Positions 33,400 to 45,700 of a stretch of 64,000 bases of DNA are shown one piece after another. Numbering within the stretch: the first letter of the stretch is position 1; the number at the start of each line of letters is the position of its first letter. Position numbers and translations under genes: made by a program. The notes beneath the pieces were generated by a model. That model worked only from the letters and a program-made list of their open reading frames with translations, did not search any database and had not been told where the DNA came from. Source of the stretch: Isoperla grammatica (Eukaryota; Arthropoda; Insecta; Plecoptera; Perlodidae). The DNA lies in contig OX246740.1 in the NCBI GenBank assembly GCA_945910005.1, positions 55,545,221 to 55,609,220 on the forward strand, read 5' to 3'.

Positions 33400-34359
33400 T
33401 GTAGATTGGCATTTAGTTCGAAGTAATCATGATCAATTGTAGATCAATTCAGAAAATCATCTATTGGAGCCTCGTATGTTAACACCGAGCCATATCGATC
33501 GGTTACAAGACCAGACGTATTACATAACCTGACGCGTCGAGTCGCAACGTCTGTTTCTTGAAGACGGGCGACGAATCTAGTCTCCACATCGGCAGACGAT
33601 GAATCATGAATTCCACCGTCTAGTTAGAAGCGCATTTCGTACACTGGCCCTCGTCACGTCTGCGGACAATCACTGCCGACGTCACGGAACTAGAATACTA
33701 CGCCAGTGAGCCCGGTAGCATTTACTTACAAGACATTTTGAAACTGTGCACCGTATGCTATCACAATACGGTTAATTTCTAGATTCAATTATTTAAAGAT
33801 TAAAATGTGTTTTATGTTCTTTATACTAGAAGGTACTTTTTTTAATCCATTTGTGAATTCATTTTCGGAAAATCTTTGAAACTAACAATTATTTTAGTTA
33901 AAGCAATTTTTAATTTTAAATTAATTGCACTGATTCTTTCGGGTGGTCGTAAAGCGGTTTAGATTAAGAGAAAAAAAAGTAATCATCCAATTCTACAAAA
34001 AGATATTCTGTGCCTATAAGTTTTCGGTCAAACAGTTCGTTTCTTGGACTGGTAAAATGCAGAGAGCCCCAATTCGTGTTGCGTCGGCTTCTAATTGGTA
34101 GGCAGAGATCGCGGTGTGGGGTAGATTTGTGCGTCTAGTGGTCTTGTTCGACGTCGTTGATCGTCTACTGCTAATACTACTCTGTACACGGCCCATGCAT
34201 TAATTACACCGACAAGCTAACAGAACCGACTTCAATGATGGATTGTCCTCGAGCGTCGCGACGCCTCGAGACACTTGATGCATCTTAATTAGTGACGTCA
34301 CACGAGGGATTGTAACCATTGTGTGGACGGGAGCTGCAACCAGAGCATTCAACCGGACC
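33400..34359. other. Non-coding stretch
   Basis: CpG-richer 33480-33720. A self-complementary GCGTCGCGACGC flanked by CTCGAG on both sides lies at about 34247-34271. A perfect CRE TGACGTCA lies at 34293-34300. The 60-codon reverse frame is unremarkable. Confidence 0.5.
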
Positions 34360-35242
<883 letters not shown>

Positions 35243-35245
<3 letters not shown>

Positions 35246-36012
35246 GCTTATATTATTTTATATAGATATCATAAATATGTATAATAAGTTATAACAAATT
35301 GGAATGAAATATGAAAAAAGAGACAATTGCCAACGGGCAACGGGTATATATAAATGCAATATACATCCATAAAATAAGTTCAATTCAAATGGTGAAGTGG
35401 ATGTAAAATCTAGGTTGATTCTCGATTTAAAATCCATCGTAATGGTAGATATCAAAAATTTATTATAAGATTATACTTCCATTATTTTAAAAGATATTAG
35501 ACTCAACTAGATTAATGATGAACTAGATATAGAGAAGAGAAATGTATGTCAAGTTGGAATCTTCGATGAGGAAACAAAATCTTTGATGAGAATAATTTCT
35601 ACAAAGTATTATTGAATGTAACTTTTAAAAATCGAAACATTATTTTTCTATAAATAAATCTATAATTGATATGAGATGTATATGCAAACGATATGGTTCC
35701 AAACGTGTACGGTGTGAGGGGAAGGGGGGGTGGCGCCGCCAAGGGGCTGGTTATACATAGCGTCACCACAATATCCGACACTACCCTTCACTCCAACGCC
35801 TTATTTGCTCAGGATCGCATTGAACGATTACTATGCAGAGACACGTCTACCACCCACGAGGGGTGAAATATCAAACAACCCTCGACACCGACACTTGACA
35901 TGTCTCGGCTAATTAGACAGCGTTCAACACAACATGTGGAGGCAATCACGCCGAAACTACGTTTAGTCGACGCCGTGTTCGTGATGATTGTAAGCGAACA
36001 AGCCAACAATCA
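35243..36012. other. Non-coding stretch
   Basis: AT-rich to 35700 then more mixed. No domain in the 60-78 codon frames. Confidence 0.5.
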
Positions 36013-36032
36013 CCCCCCCCCCCCCCCCCCCC
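36013..36032 (+). repeat. C20 homopolymer
   Basis: Twenty consecutive C followed by ACCCCC; the longest mononucleotide run in the window apart from A-runs. Confidence 0.95.
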
Positions 36033-36159
36033 ACCCCCGCGCCACGTTTCAATTAATGCCATACAGAGCGAAGATTGGTTCTAGGGTGGGTATTAAAGAC
36101 AGTTTACATGTTCGAAAAGCTAACCTGTGTTGTTAATATGTTCTGTAAAATGACAAGTT

Positions 36160-36240
36160 AGGTGTAGCTCATGCATTTAGGATACAAGTCGTAAGCGTAC
36201 GGCACCAGGGACGTGGGTTCGAACACCGAATAAGGGACGG
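36160..36240 (+). mobile_element. tRNA-derived SINE relic
   Basis: A-box-like TAGCTCATGCATTTAGG (36165-36181) and B-box-like GGTTCGAACACC (36216-36227) at tRNA-like spacing. The sequence after the B box matches that of the copy at 10193. A true tRNA is unlikely because the acceptor stem does not close. Confidence 0.6.
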
Positions 36241-37113
36241 GTTTTTGTAAATGACCTTTATCTTCATCTGTCATCTCTTATAGTCTCTAATAGCAATAAA
36301 AGAGCAGTGCGGCAACAAGAATCATCATCATCAAGTTAAAGAATTGTGTGTGCATAGATATTATCACATTTTAACATATATATGGTACAATAATACAAAA
36401 TCGTAATATTAAAAAAATAAATGGTGCATTGTCCCCCATTGAAAGCCTGTTCTTGTATATCTGAGAAGGAATACAGGAAATACAAATGTGTTATGTACTT
36501 TCATTTCGGATACAAAACGCAAATTTTCTATTGTTTTTTGACTCAGTAATTAATTAATTCATCTGCAGAAGCGCTGCTATACGAGGATAGACCAAGTCCA
36601 ACTCTTGTACTTGCTCTACACCCTATCTACACTCTTTCACTCTACCTACACTCTTGCACTCTACACTCTACAGCAAGGGAGAAATAGTTTCGGAAGGTAG
36701 TTACGAAATTGAAAACGTCGAAGCATGGATGTGTTAAATTTAATTTTATAAAATTATTACGACGATATTTAATTACTTACTTTATCAAGTTTCTAATCAA
36801 TAATTAATTAATTAATTAATTACAAAGTTTGTAAATCTCCTTCATTATTATTAATGTGTAGGTGGGGGTGCCTAAGTACACGTAATGTGTAGGTGTGTAG
36901 GTGGGAGGGTTGCACGAAACCAAAAACACACACATCATGCACATTTCCAAATAATTTTTTGTAAACGGAGACGAGCTATAATTTGACACTTTGGCTCTTT
37001 TTCTCGCATTATAATCTATTTCTTTGAGGTTACTCTAGTCGCGAGAAATGATGGTGATGCGACGAAGGTGCAGCCTGCATGTTTGACACTGAAGCTTAGT
37101 CCACGTGCACTGA
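36241..37113. other. Non-coding stretch with simple repeats
   Basis: CTACACTCT-type low-complexity sequence at 36613-36671, an (AATT)n tract at 36797-36824, and repeated TAATGTGTAGGTG at 36853-36904. Nothing else was seen. Confidence 0.6.
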
Positions 37114-37155
37114 CTGTGTGATATCACAGCCCCATCTCTGTGTGATATCACAGCC
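37114..37155. repeat. Repeated palindrome pair
   Basis: CTGTGTGATATCACAGCC occurs twice (37114-37131, 37138-37155), 24 bp apart. Each copy contains the perfect palindrome TGTGATATCACA. It could be a paired dimeric-protein binding site. Confidence 0.85.
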
Positions 37156-37840
37156 ATATACATGGAATATATACTGATATTGAAATGTAATACCAAAACT
37201 TTCAGCCCTACGAGAAGCAGCATTTATCGAACCACTATTTTTCCCAAACGTTTGGTATTTTTTGTGTAGCCGACGTGCAAAGTAGTGTACATATATTATG
37301 GTCGCTCGCTGAGAGTGTCTATGTGGTGAGAATGCTGTCAGCGCCAGACACGGCGGAGCCCCCCCCCAACAAACACCCAGAAGCTGCGACAAAACGTTCA
37401 CCAACTAGCTGTATAGAAAGTGTGCACGGTTGGCGACAACGCTGTGAAACATTTAATGTCATGGCTCAAATATATCAAACTAATATTATTAATAATAGTT
37501 TTGTGTGGGTGTCCCTGCTGTGGGTGTTGTGCTCACCAGCAGACGTGCCCCCCTTTAGGTGACTATACCAAGTACCGTATATTAGGAGTTAATGACAGTT
37601 GGGACAGAAGATCCGAAGGCTTTAACTAGTAGAAAACAACTAGCAAGCCGGATTATAATACGAGAAATAACTTTCATTCATTTAACTGAATGTGGAACCA
37701 ATTTCTATCTAATATCGCCATTTCCAGACTAAGTAGAGCCCTCTATGCCCATCAGAGTAGAGAGATTGTTGAGAACGATATTTAGGGACTGTTTGTACGA
37801 TTCAATCTCAGCCTTCGCGTTAAAAAACTGAGGCAAACCT
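37156..37840. other. Non-coding stretch
   Basis: Frames of 102 (-), 95 and 69 (+) codons overlap one another at 37096-37629 with no domain. Nothing else was seen. Confidence 0.5.
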
Positions 37841-37904
37841 CGAGTAACAGTCAGTCACGTTTGCTCTAGTAACAGTCAGTCACGTTTGCTCGAGTAACAG
37901 TCAG
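37841..37904 (+). repeat. 25-bp tandem repeat (2.6 copies)
   Basis: Unit CGAGTAACAGTCAGTCACGT plus TTGCT at 37841-37865, 37866-37890 and a partial third. It abuts the reverse-strand SINE head that follows. Confidence 0.9.
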
Positions 37905-37975
37905 CCGACGGTGTAAATCGAACCCGCGACCTCCCGCACTAGAACCCCACCCGCTACCGTTGAGCGCAACTAGTT
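37905..37975 (-). mobile_element. tRNA-derived SINE head
   Basis: On the reverse strand: A-box region TAGTTGCGCTCAACGGTAGC, then GCGGGAGGTCGCGGGTTCGA with B box GGTTCGATTTAC. Spacing and the GTCGCGGGTTCGA word are typical of tRNA-like SINE heads. Some mismatches prevent a clean cloverleaf. A decayed tRNA gene is the alternative. Confidence 0.55.
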
Positions 37976-38157
37976 TACATGATATGAGTGTGAGTTACCT
38001 CTGAACGCGTTGTCTGGAAGTAGATCTGTCCATCACTCGGCTAACCACTACACTGACCTACTTATTGTACTCGGCGTCCCCCCGCATTAGCTCCTCCCCC
38101 CGCGCATCAAGGGTCTTGACTCATCGCCCCGCGAGCCTTCCTTGGAGTGTACTTGTA

Positions 38158-38176
38158 GGGGGGGGGGGGGGGGGGG
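38158..38176 (+). repeat. G19 homopolymer
   Basis: Nineteen consecutive G. Confidence 0.95.
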
Positions 38177-38211
38177 AGCACTGTGTAAGTAAGTAAACAG
38201 ACAAGTGAATA

Positions 38212-38275
38212 AACCGGGGCTCACCGGTAACACGAGAGACTGAGACGGGCGGTAGTGGGTTCGATTCCCAACACA
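38212..38275 (+). mobile_element. tRNA-derived SINE head
   Basis: GGGGCTCACCGGTAACACGA resembles an A box (tGGCTCAgCGGtaA), and the B box GGGTTCGATTCCC (38257-38269) is near perfect. Shares GTAACACGAGAGACT with the heads at 950 and 61230 (reverse). The B box is good enough that a tRNA pseudogene is an alternative. Confidence 0.65.
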
Positions 38276-38307
38276 GCTTGAATCCGATCTAATAATATGA
38301 TTCAACG

Positions 38308-38900
38308 TTTTATTTATTTATTTATTTATTTATTTATGAATTGGCCCCATACAGCATTTTATGTCATTTAACAGTGACCAGTATAACAACGGATGATTAG
38401 CGACGATGCATGATGATGAAGAAGGGAGGAGGGGAAACCCGGTACCGGCACGTAGCCTACTCCTGTCGAAAAGTACCAAGGGGACCACCAGCACTTTTTT
38501 TTTCACTTTTCAGCTTTTGTTCCAAATAAAGTGGTTACATGGAGGATTGAACAGTCAGATCGAACTATACCGTATTGAGTAATTCATCCCTAATCGGATT
38601 GCTCATCGCAATCATAGCCTACAACTCGGACAGGGACTGAAAGGGGTGTACAGCCTGGGCTAGGGAGATAAAAGTTTACGTAGCCTGAAGCGATCGCAGC
38701 TCGCAATAAAAAAAAGTCCGAGGACTATCTAGTTGGGTAATATGCCAAAACGGAAGAGCACCCTCGAGGAAACCCCGGCCAAGATTGCCGACGACTGGAA
38801 TCAAACTGGGGACCTCGCGCGTAGCCGCTGAGTCGCCGTTAGGTCGGTAAAGCGTCCCTACTGCCTCGTCGACCGTATAATCGAGCCACCTCACAATCCC
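38308..38900 (-). mobile_element. Probable SINE/retroposon with (TAAA)n tail
   Basis: On the reverse strand a tRNA-like head near 38790-38890 includes ACTCAGCGGCTACGCGCGAG followed by a B-box-like CAGTTTGATTCCAG. It continues into CGGCAATCTTGGCCGGGGTT TCCTCG, similar in layout to the SINE at 42943-43050. Some 480 bp further, the strand ends in (TAAA)n (38308-38336), a common SINE/LINE tail. Whether head, middle and tail belong to one 590-bp insertion is inference; a GATTC word lies outside both ends but is too short to count as a duplication. Confidence 0.4.
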
Positions 38901-39889
38901 ACCTGTTGATTCTATCCCAGGTCCCGGCGAAATGTTATTCCCGAGGGCTAGACTGAATTTAATTTCTTAGCTAGATATCCACTTGCGCGGAGCTGGGGTA
39001 ATTGTCAGTGTGGAGTTTGCCAGCCTGCGATAGCAAATATCTGCGTTCTACCTTGTTAACCGTGGGACTTATGTCTGAAAACACATTGTTGAAAAACTTG
39101 GCACTGTTGTCGGGCAATCAGATATAGGCCTAGAACTCCATGTGAAAACATATTAAGGACACAATCGTGTATTCTGTTCTTTAACTAGACTTCTGTATTA
39201 TGCCCGGACAGCTTAGTATTTAGTCCATGATTAACTTAATTTCTCCGTGGAAACTATGCTTTTGATTAGTGGTTGCCAAGGATAAAACAAGACCCGGACT
39301 AAACATATTTAACGTGCTCTCATAATACTGGAGCTTAGTTTGCTGTTTAATGTACAAAAACTGTCCAATATCCGATAACTATGGCCTTTTTTGTGCCAGC
39401 GATGCAAAGTTTTCATGATTTAAAAAAATAGTGATTGTCCATTATTTAATAAAAATGTACCTTCATCGAAACCCTTATTTCTATTTCAACTAAAACAAAG
39501 CTTTTCGTATGTGTCAAACTCTCCGTGGTAACAGAAAACACTTCCCCCTAAAGGTCAAACCGCCTGTGAACCTCTAAGCCGAGTGAGATGACATACCTGG
39601 GGCGACTTTTCCCTCTTGTCAAAGAGGTCACGTCTGACTCGGAAGACCACACAAACTCCAAAGATATTGATATTCCGCACAAGTTCTTTGTAAGTTCTAA
39701 ACTCTGCAAGAGTTTTGAGCACAACTGTCGGATAACAAGAAAATGTCTCCGGCGAGTGAGAGTGGCAGATGCCACATCTATAAGCAAGAGTTACGACTTG
39801 GCACCCTAGAGGGGATACAACGTGGGACAAACACGCTATAGTTTCAGAACAAGACTTGTAAGAAGTTGACGAGACATTCTGCATAAAAC
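38901..39889. other. Non-coding stretch
   Basis: Overlapping frames on both strands at 39548-39884 (79, 109 codons -, 73 codons +) show no domain. The right end supplies the TTA target site of the next element. Confidence 0.5.
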
Positions 39890-39892
39890 TTA

Positions 39893-40585
39893 TGGCCGGT
39901 TCTCACGGTGCGAGTTACTGGCATGCCAGTAAGCCAGTTGCTGGCCCTCTAACTGAGGGGCAAGCTACTGGGCTCAGACTCAACTGGCCCCAGCTGTTTA
40001 CACGGTGCGAGTTACTGGCATGCCAGTAAGCCAGCGGCTGGCCTTCTGCTCGGACTTGAACTGACCCTGTCAGTTGCAAGAATGTCTGAAGATCGTATTA
40101 TATAGTGCTAGCATGGAAATTAATAAGATCATTTTCGTTGATACTGTACGAGGAATTATTATTTTTATATCCAGGTCCAAAAACGTTCCACCAATTTTCT
40201 TGTTCTCTGTACAAATGCACAAAGTTTGCCGTCTGTTCGTCACTCCACCTTCCCGACATATTCCAAAACAAAAATTATGATAATAATAATAATATATCAG
40301 CACGAAAAACATAAACAAAATAACGTGCTCTACCTTCTACTGACGCTCAGTTACTGACCTTTGCGTTCACATGGCGCCAGCGGCTGGCCGATCCAAACAT
40401 CCCCGTGGTGGGGGAAGGCCAGTGGCCAGTCGAAACAAAAATATTTGAAGTAGCTCGCTAGGCGAGCTACTGAGCAACTCGCACAGTCAGTAACTCGGCC
40501 GACCTGTTTACACGAAGCAAGTAGCTGGCCCCCAGCTACTGGCTCTATCAACTCGCACGCCAACTCGCACCGTGAGAACCGGCCA
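39893..40585. mobile_element. PIF/Harbinger-like non-autonomous transposon
   Basis: A 693-bp element with terminal inverted repeats TGGCCGGTTCTCACGGTGCG plus AGTT on each side, flanked by TTA (39890-39892 and 40586-40588), the PIF/Harbinger-type duplication. Near the left end a 34-bp block (CACGGTGCGAGTTACTGGCA…AGCCAG) is repeated at 39904 and 40001. GTTTACACG recurs near the right end, and CCAGCGGCTGGCC occurs at about 40032 and 40377. A hairpin AGTAGCTCGC/GCGAGCTACT lies at 40451-40473. The interior has frames of 68-106 codons without transposase motifs. Confidence 0.85.
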
Positions 40586-40588
40586 TTA

Positions 40589-40952
40589 TAGATCAAATAC
40601 ATGGTTCTATTAACAACGATAATTGAAGTTAACTTTTGATATTTTATATCTTTTGATGAATAAAATACCATGTTTTAAAGAAACACGACTTTGAATTTGA
40701 ATCTCTTTTAAAAGCTTTTTGGATAACTCGCAAGCTATGTTTATAGAATGATGTTTCAGAGTATCTTGGTCTTTAGGCAGTCATACGTAAGCTCTACGTC
40801 GAAAATCAGACTCACTTTTATGAGTACCAAATCATTCGATTATATACATAAAACCAGTCGTGATTCTCAGCAACGAACACAGAATGGTATAGTAGGACCT
40901 CGTGGCAAGGACCAGACGAAATAGCATCAGATGATCAGATCATCCATCACCC
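40589..40952. other. Non-coding stretch
   Basis: No repeats or motifs were seen. Confidence 0.5.
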
Positions 40953-41035
40953 CAAGGTCTACTTGATCTCCGCCTAGCGGAAACTCGTGGGAGTTCGACG
41001 AGCCTCCGCTAGGCGGAGATCAAGTATAGACCTTG
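40953..41035. mobile_element. 83-bp palindromic element
   Basis: Left CAAGGTCTACTTGATCTCCG then CCTAGCGGA; the right is its complement with AT inserted after GGTCT. A second small stem (AACTCG/CGACGAG) sits in the loop. ATCACCC flanks both sides (40946-40952 and about 41038-41044), a possible 7-8 bp target duplication, which would suit a hAT-type MITE. Confidence 0.65.
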
Positions 41036-41044
41036 CAATCACCC

Positions 41045-41466
41045 TAGGGCCTAGAACACACAACAAGGCCTGTAGCCCAGCGAGCAGTGACAAGAGATAC
41101 CCATGTGTTGTTACCAGGGCGCTGATAATTTAGCCAGGGTCCCACAACACACACACAGGTCATTGTACGCCCGAGCCGTGGTGACTGGTGTCCGCTAAGA
41201 GGGCTATTGCGCTTATCTTTTGTCATCCCTTTATTCATTTCACGTGGCCTTCATCAATTTTCCTCTTCCTCCTTTCTAATTTCTTCACGATACTTGCTGG
41301 CCCTCTTTGCAACCGGACGCCCTTTCTAAAACCCTTTAAATAACTCTAATGACTAATGGAAATAAAAAAAAATTAGGCTAATTTTCTAATGAAAACATGA
41401 GTTTTTAATCATATATCCCCCGATAAAGTTTACGAATTGAAAGTATGTGTACTCTACTCAGCGGAA
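41045..41466. other. Non-coding stretch
   Basis: The 64-codon reverse frame is unremarkable. Nothing else was seen. Confidence 0.5.
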
Positions 41467-41565
41467 GATCAACTTTACGAATGTATGGAAGATTGCCCTA
41501 TAGGTATCTGTTGAGTTTTGTTGAACCAGCGCGCGACATGAGAATTGAGAACAGTGAGAGTGGGT
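41467..41565 (+). repeat. Dispersed repeat, copy 1
   Basis: Shares with 50053-50129, in order, CTTTACGAATGTATG, AAGA, AGGTA.CTGTT, GTTGAA, CAGCG and GAACAGTG. The GATCAAnTTTACG start also resembles the repeats at 5646 and 51915, so all four may be distant members of one family. No coding potential is shared. Confidence 0.5.
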
Positions 41566-42109
41566 TAAACGCCCAGACAATCCGCTACAACAACAAAGTT
41601 TATAAAGGGTGTGTTATAACGCGTTGAGAATAAAGCCAACAAAGGGCGCGTTGGTTTATTAATGTACTCTTAGCAATGAAGGTGACAGGCGGCGTAAATC
41701 CTTGCGGGCGGACTGAAATACGTGCGGTGCTGCAGCAGCCGACAGTAAAACCAACTAATCAGGGTGATAAAACGACGAAACTAGACTATGCTCACCATAG
41801 AGGTTGAAATATTAAACTAATAGGCAACAAGGGAAGTAGATATTCTGCACACCTTCGGCGCCCTAAACGGTTGAACGGAAGAGACCATATAACACAAGTA
41901 GAGTTGTTTAATAAAGATACATGTTTATCATGAGTATGCTCTTAAGGGCGTTCGGCACAAAGCTTGAAAATCGTGGCAGTTCAAGGTTTTTGTTGATATC
42001 TTTGAATGTCAATCAATATCAGGATTTTGAATTTAATCAATATCTTTAGATAGTCCATTCCAAAAATCCCAAACCTCCATTCCACGCGAAGATTGTCGCT
42101 ACCGACGAC
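41566..42109. other. Non-coding stretch
   Basis: Nothing was seen. Confidence 0.5.
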
Positions 42110-42230
42110 GTGCGTGTGCGTGTGCGTGTGCGTGTGCGTGTGCGTGTGCGTGTGCGTGTGCGTGTGCGTGTGCGTGTGCGTGTGCGTGTGCGTGTGCGTG
42201 TGCGTGTGCGTGTGCGTGTGCGTGTGCGTG
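42110..42230 (+). repeat. (GTGCGT)n microsatellite, 121 bp
   Basis: About 20 uninterrupted GTGCGT units. The tract is strictly alternating purine-pyrimidine, the classic Z-DNA-forming pattern. Open frames read as Cys-Val, Arg-Val and Thr-His repeats and are not genes. Confidence 0.97.
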
Positions 42231-42942
42231 ATGTTACGTCCGAATGTGCGTACAGCCGTAACAGTTATTTTACGGCAAAACGTCGCCACCTCATCATCCC
42301 TCTATGTAGGCAGTGCGAGTTGCTCCCTCTAAATCTTTACTATACGACTCTAGTTCCCGACTGAGTCCCGACCATCCCTCAGGGGTTGACCTTCAGTACG
42401 TCTCAGACATCGACGGCCGAACTTTCCGAGAGCTTTGCCACATCCGGCGGGTAGGGCGACCATTATTGACAGTGGGGCATAAAACGAAATAAAACGTTGG
42501 TATGCCTGGGGGACGCATTGCGAAGTGGAACTTGGCAACGGTTTACGATTACCAACCTCGGCGAGGTTTACAGCCAATAAAACGGCATCAGAAAACACTT
42601 AACAGGGAACGCAAGGAACTCCCTAAGGAAGAAGACAAACCAGGAATAATAATGTTTTTTTTTGTCATAGGGAACCTGCCCAGGGACAATATTTCACTCT
42701 TATAAAATACATAATTTTAAATGCATATTAGTAACAACTAGTTATCATTTAGAATTTATTTCGATCATTTATTTTTCTGTTCGTGTGTTCTTTTCTGTGT
42801 TGGTTTGTTTTGTAATTTTATACTATTTTATTTTGTTCATTGTACTCCTTTGTAAATAAGTTGTATAACAAAATAGAATAAAAACTAGATAAATTCTAGG
42901 TTGTGTTATTTGGAATAGTAGGGGGCTATTGTTCACTTTATA
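42231..42942. other. Non-coding stretch
   Basis: Opposite-strand frames of 82 and 67 codons at 42350-42705 have no domain. AT-rich after 42710. Confidence 0.5.
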
Positions 42943-43050
42943 ACCGAGGAAAAGCTAGGAAAAATCCTCCATTCAGGATTGTCGGTTGTGGGTATTGAAC
43001 CTGAAACCTTCCTTATTAGAGCCGCTATTAGTAGCTCTGAGCCATCGCTA
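42943..43050 (-). mobile_element. tRNA-derived SINE relic
   Basis: On the reverse strand: A box GATGGCTCAGAGCTAC (43046 downward), B box AGGTTCAATACCC (43003 to 42991), then ACCGACAATCCTGAATGGAG and TTTTCCTCGG. The post-B-box segment (CGGCAATC-TGG-TTTCCTCG pattern) is shared with the heads at 38790, 43757 and 61135, suggesting one family in different states of decay. Confidence 0.6.
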
Positions 43051-43099
43051 TCGGCAAGACAAAGCTTCAAGCCTGCGTGGATGTCTTCACAAAAGTACA

Positions 43100-43162
43100 A
43101 CATCCGTACAACATCGTACAACAGAAGAACAACATCCGAACAACAGAAGAACAACATCCGTT
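43100..43162 (+). repeat. ACAACATCC-type tandem repeat
   Basis: Imperfect repeats of GTACAACATCC and AGAACAACATCCGAACAAC, unit 11-23 bp. This explains the two lysine/threonine-rich frames here. Confidence 0.8.
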
Positions 43163-43756
43163 GACAACTTACAAGATTAAACATGTATTAATGGCTGCAA
43201 AATTGATTACGGTGGACTTCCAGGAAATGTTATTGCTCACAAAGAAATAAAAAGAGAAAGTTAATCAGTTTTATTCCCCGAGAGAACGGAAGTATATGAA
43301 ATATTAAGAACCGCCTTCAATGATAAATGTTCAGATAGCCTTAAAACAACAGTGGTACATAATAGAGTTTTGTTTTTTATTTTAAATTACTCTCTGACGT
43401 TAAAAGATGTGTGTGTTGTTTACGAGGAGTATTTACTCTCAGCTATAACCGTACTGAACGGAGATGAAGGAACTCGGTGAAGTAAAAGTGTCGTTTATTC
43501 TTCTATCGATTACAAACCGTAGCACACACAAATAACATCGCATCCCTAACCCATTCCGCCCATCTCAATTTCCTGTTTTGCAGCAGATTAACGGAGCGAA
43601 GCTTTACAGGCAGGACGGAAGCCTATACGAGAAAAAGAGAGAATTTTTTTAATCACTGTTTCAAACACCCACCGTGAAAAAGAGTGGAGCGCTAGCATCG
43701 CCTCTTTGCGCTTATTAGAGTAGTGAAGTAGCAGAGCTCAATCCCAGCATGCTTGT
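43163..43756. other. Non-coding stretch
   Basis: Nothing was seen. Confidence 0.5.
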
Positions 43757-43860
43757 GTCAGCCGACGAAAAACTCGGAAAAACTTTTTGCAAGTTTTCCA
43801 ATCGTGGAAACCGAACCAATGACTGCAGAATCTGAGTATTGCATTGCGCTGCTAGCACAC
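43757..43860 (-). mobile_element. Degenerate tRNA-derived SINE relic
   Basis: On the reverse strand: GTGCTAGCAGCGCAATGCAA (possible A box), then CATTGGTTCGGTTTCC (B box), then ACGATTGGAAAACTTGC and TTTTTCCGAGTTTTTCG, the same order as in the 42943 and 61135 copies. More eroded than the others. Confidence 0.4.
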
Positions 43861-45476
43861 ATATAAAATACAAATTACAAAAAAAAATTAATTTCTTTCT
43901 TTCTTTACAGTTCAGTTCTCGGTTACTAATTTCCTACACGGAATATTGAGTGTTGTACATTTTCTAATTGTATTTATTTTCCTCTTTTTAAATCAGTTTT
44001 CTAACTGGCTTAACAGAGCGTAAATTTAAAAATCAAACACCCTAGAACTTTTCTTCATAACACTTTTATCAAAAATACAGAACAAATTGCATGACTTTGT
44101 TTGAGATAGATAACAGATTGTTGTGACTCTCTTGAACTAATTACTAGTTTACTGTCATTCTTTGCTTCGTCCGTGCGCCGCAACCTTCATCCAGCGGTAG
44201 GTTTATGTTGGAACCAGGATTTAAGCCCAGCCAGCGGAGACAATATACTAATAACAACACATCTAGACGTAGAAAGATACGACTCGAAGTGAAACCTGGA
44301 GATTTGGCCCCGAGACAGACAAGAGTGGAGAAATAACGATGTAGCTTCTTGATTAAAAAAAATAACACGATATAAACAACCTTATATTAAATTGATCTGG
44401 CCGCCTGGAGCTGCAACCAACGAGAAATGGAAGCAATTGTAAAAATGACGAATACAATAACACAGATTTCCCAAGGAAAACAACGGTATTTTATTGGAGA
44501 ATTTTCAAATGATGATATTCTTTTGTTATTCCAGTTATTTATTTGTTTTTCAGTTTTCATTAAAAATTTAAATCTTTTTGGGCCTCTGTCTTCCAACTAA
44601 TTGTGAACAAATAGAACATTTAGGACTATAAAATAGCCTCATTTGCACATAGTATTATTGTGGGTTTTTTTAATTGAAAAAGAAATGAACACCGCGTCAA
44701 GAATACACTGACTTCTGAATAGGAAACTGTTACGAAACGATACTACAAATACTTCACCATCCTTCAAACAAGCACAGTCACAAGTAATTATCTAGGTAAT
44801 AGTTAAAATGAATTTGAGGTTCATCATATTCTCAAGGAAATACAAATCGTGAATATGCAATTGAATGTTAATCCAGTGTTCTGACAGCTTCTACGTAGAT
44901 GTCCTTGGAACCTCTGTATGTGAGTCTGAGCAGCTTAACACGGACATCATTTACAATGTTCGGAAGAAACTTTTTAATTATGTTTTTAAATATTGTATAG
45001 GCGAGGAGAAGAATAGAGGGGAGGTGTGTGTTTTTCGGACGAGATAGAAAGCAAATATTTGCAAAGTGGAATGCAGCTACCAAAATGTAAGAATACCGAA
45101 ATTAATTTCGATGCTTTGAAATTACTGTTTTGAGTTATCTCGTATACAATTCTTTGTGGCTAATGAGATTGAAGACAAAGAAAAGGAAAGTAATTTCTCT
45201 AAAACAAAAGACAATGACTTGTGCAGTGTTTGCTCGACTGAACACAATACCCCATTCACTGGGATGCGTATCGCGTTTAAAACTTCAATTACACTAGATT
45301 CCAAACTATAAACCCCGTACCGTAATACACTTAATTTGAATTTAGATTGCTTATCTGTACGATCTTTTGCCTTCTTGGCTGAGTGTAAAACTACAGCACA
45401 AGCTCTCTAGCCTGGTCTGTGATCAGATGACTGGGTAAAGACACTGTGCGAGCACAATGCTATTGCATGCGGGGGT
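43861..45476. other. AT-rich non-coding stretch
   Basis: Frames of 60-74 codons only, on both strands, none recognisable. Confidence 0.5.
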
Positions 45477-45491
45477 GGGGGGGGGGGGGGG
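45477..45491 (+). repeat. G15 homopolymer
   Basis: Fifteen G, preceded by GGGGGT. A perfect CRE in the extended palindrome ATGACGTCAT follows at 45601-45610. Confidence 0.95.
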
Positions 45492-45700
45492 ATATTAATT
45501 ATACTCGGTTCAAGAAGTGCCGAGATAAGTTTGGTATACGCAAACTTCCGCGCTGACTGAAAGTGAAAGGAAACTCATTTTCGTGATGGATTAGTTTTGT
45601 ATGACGTCATTGCTTGTGGCTTAGTGTCGTATCATGTCATGTGTTTGATAGCGGCACGCGAGCTTCATGGCTCTGTTAGAACAACATTGGAAACAGGAAC

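Noticed and set aside
38212..38275. Functional tRNA gene
   Set aside because: The B box is good, but the acceptor and anticodon stems cannot be paired and related degenerate copies exist. A SINE head is more likely.
41981..42364. Thr-His, Cys-Val and Arg-Val repeat frames
   Set aside because: Translations of (GTGCGT)n on both strands.
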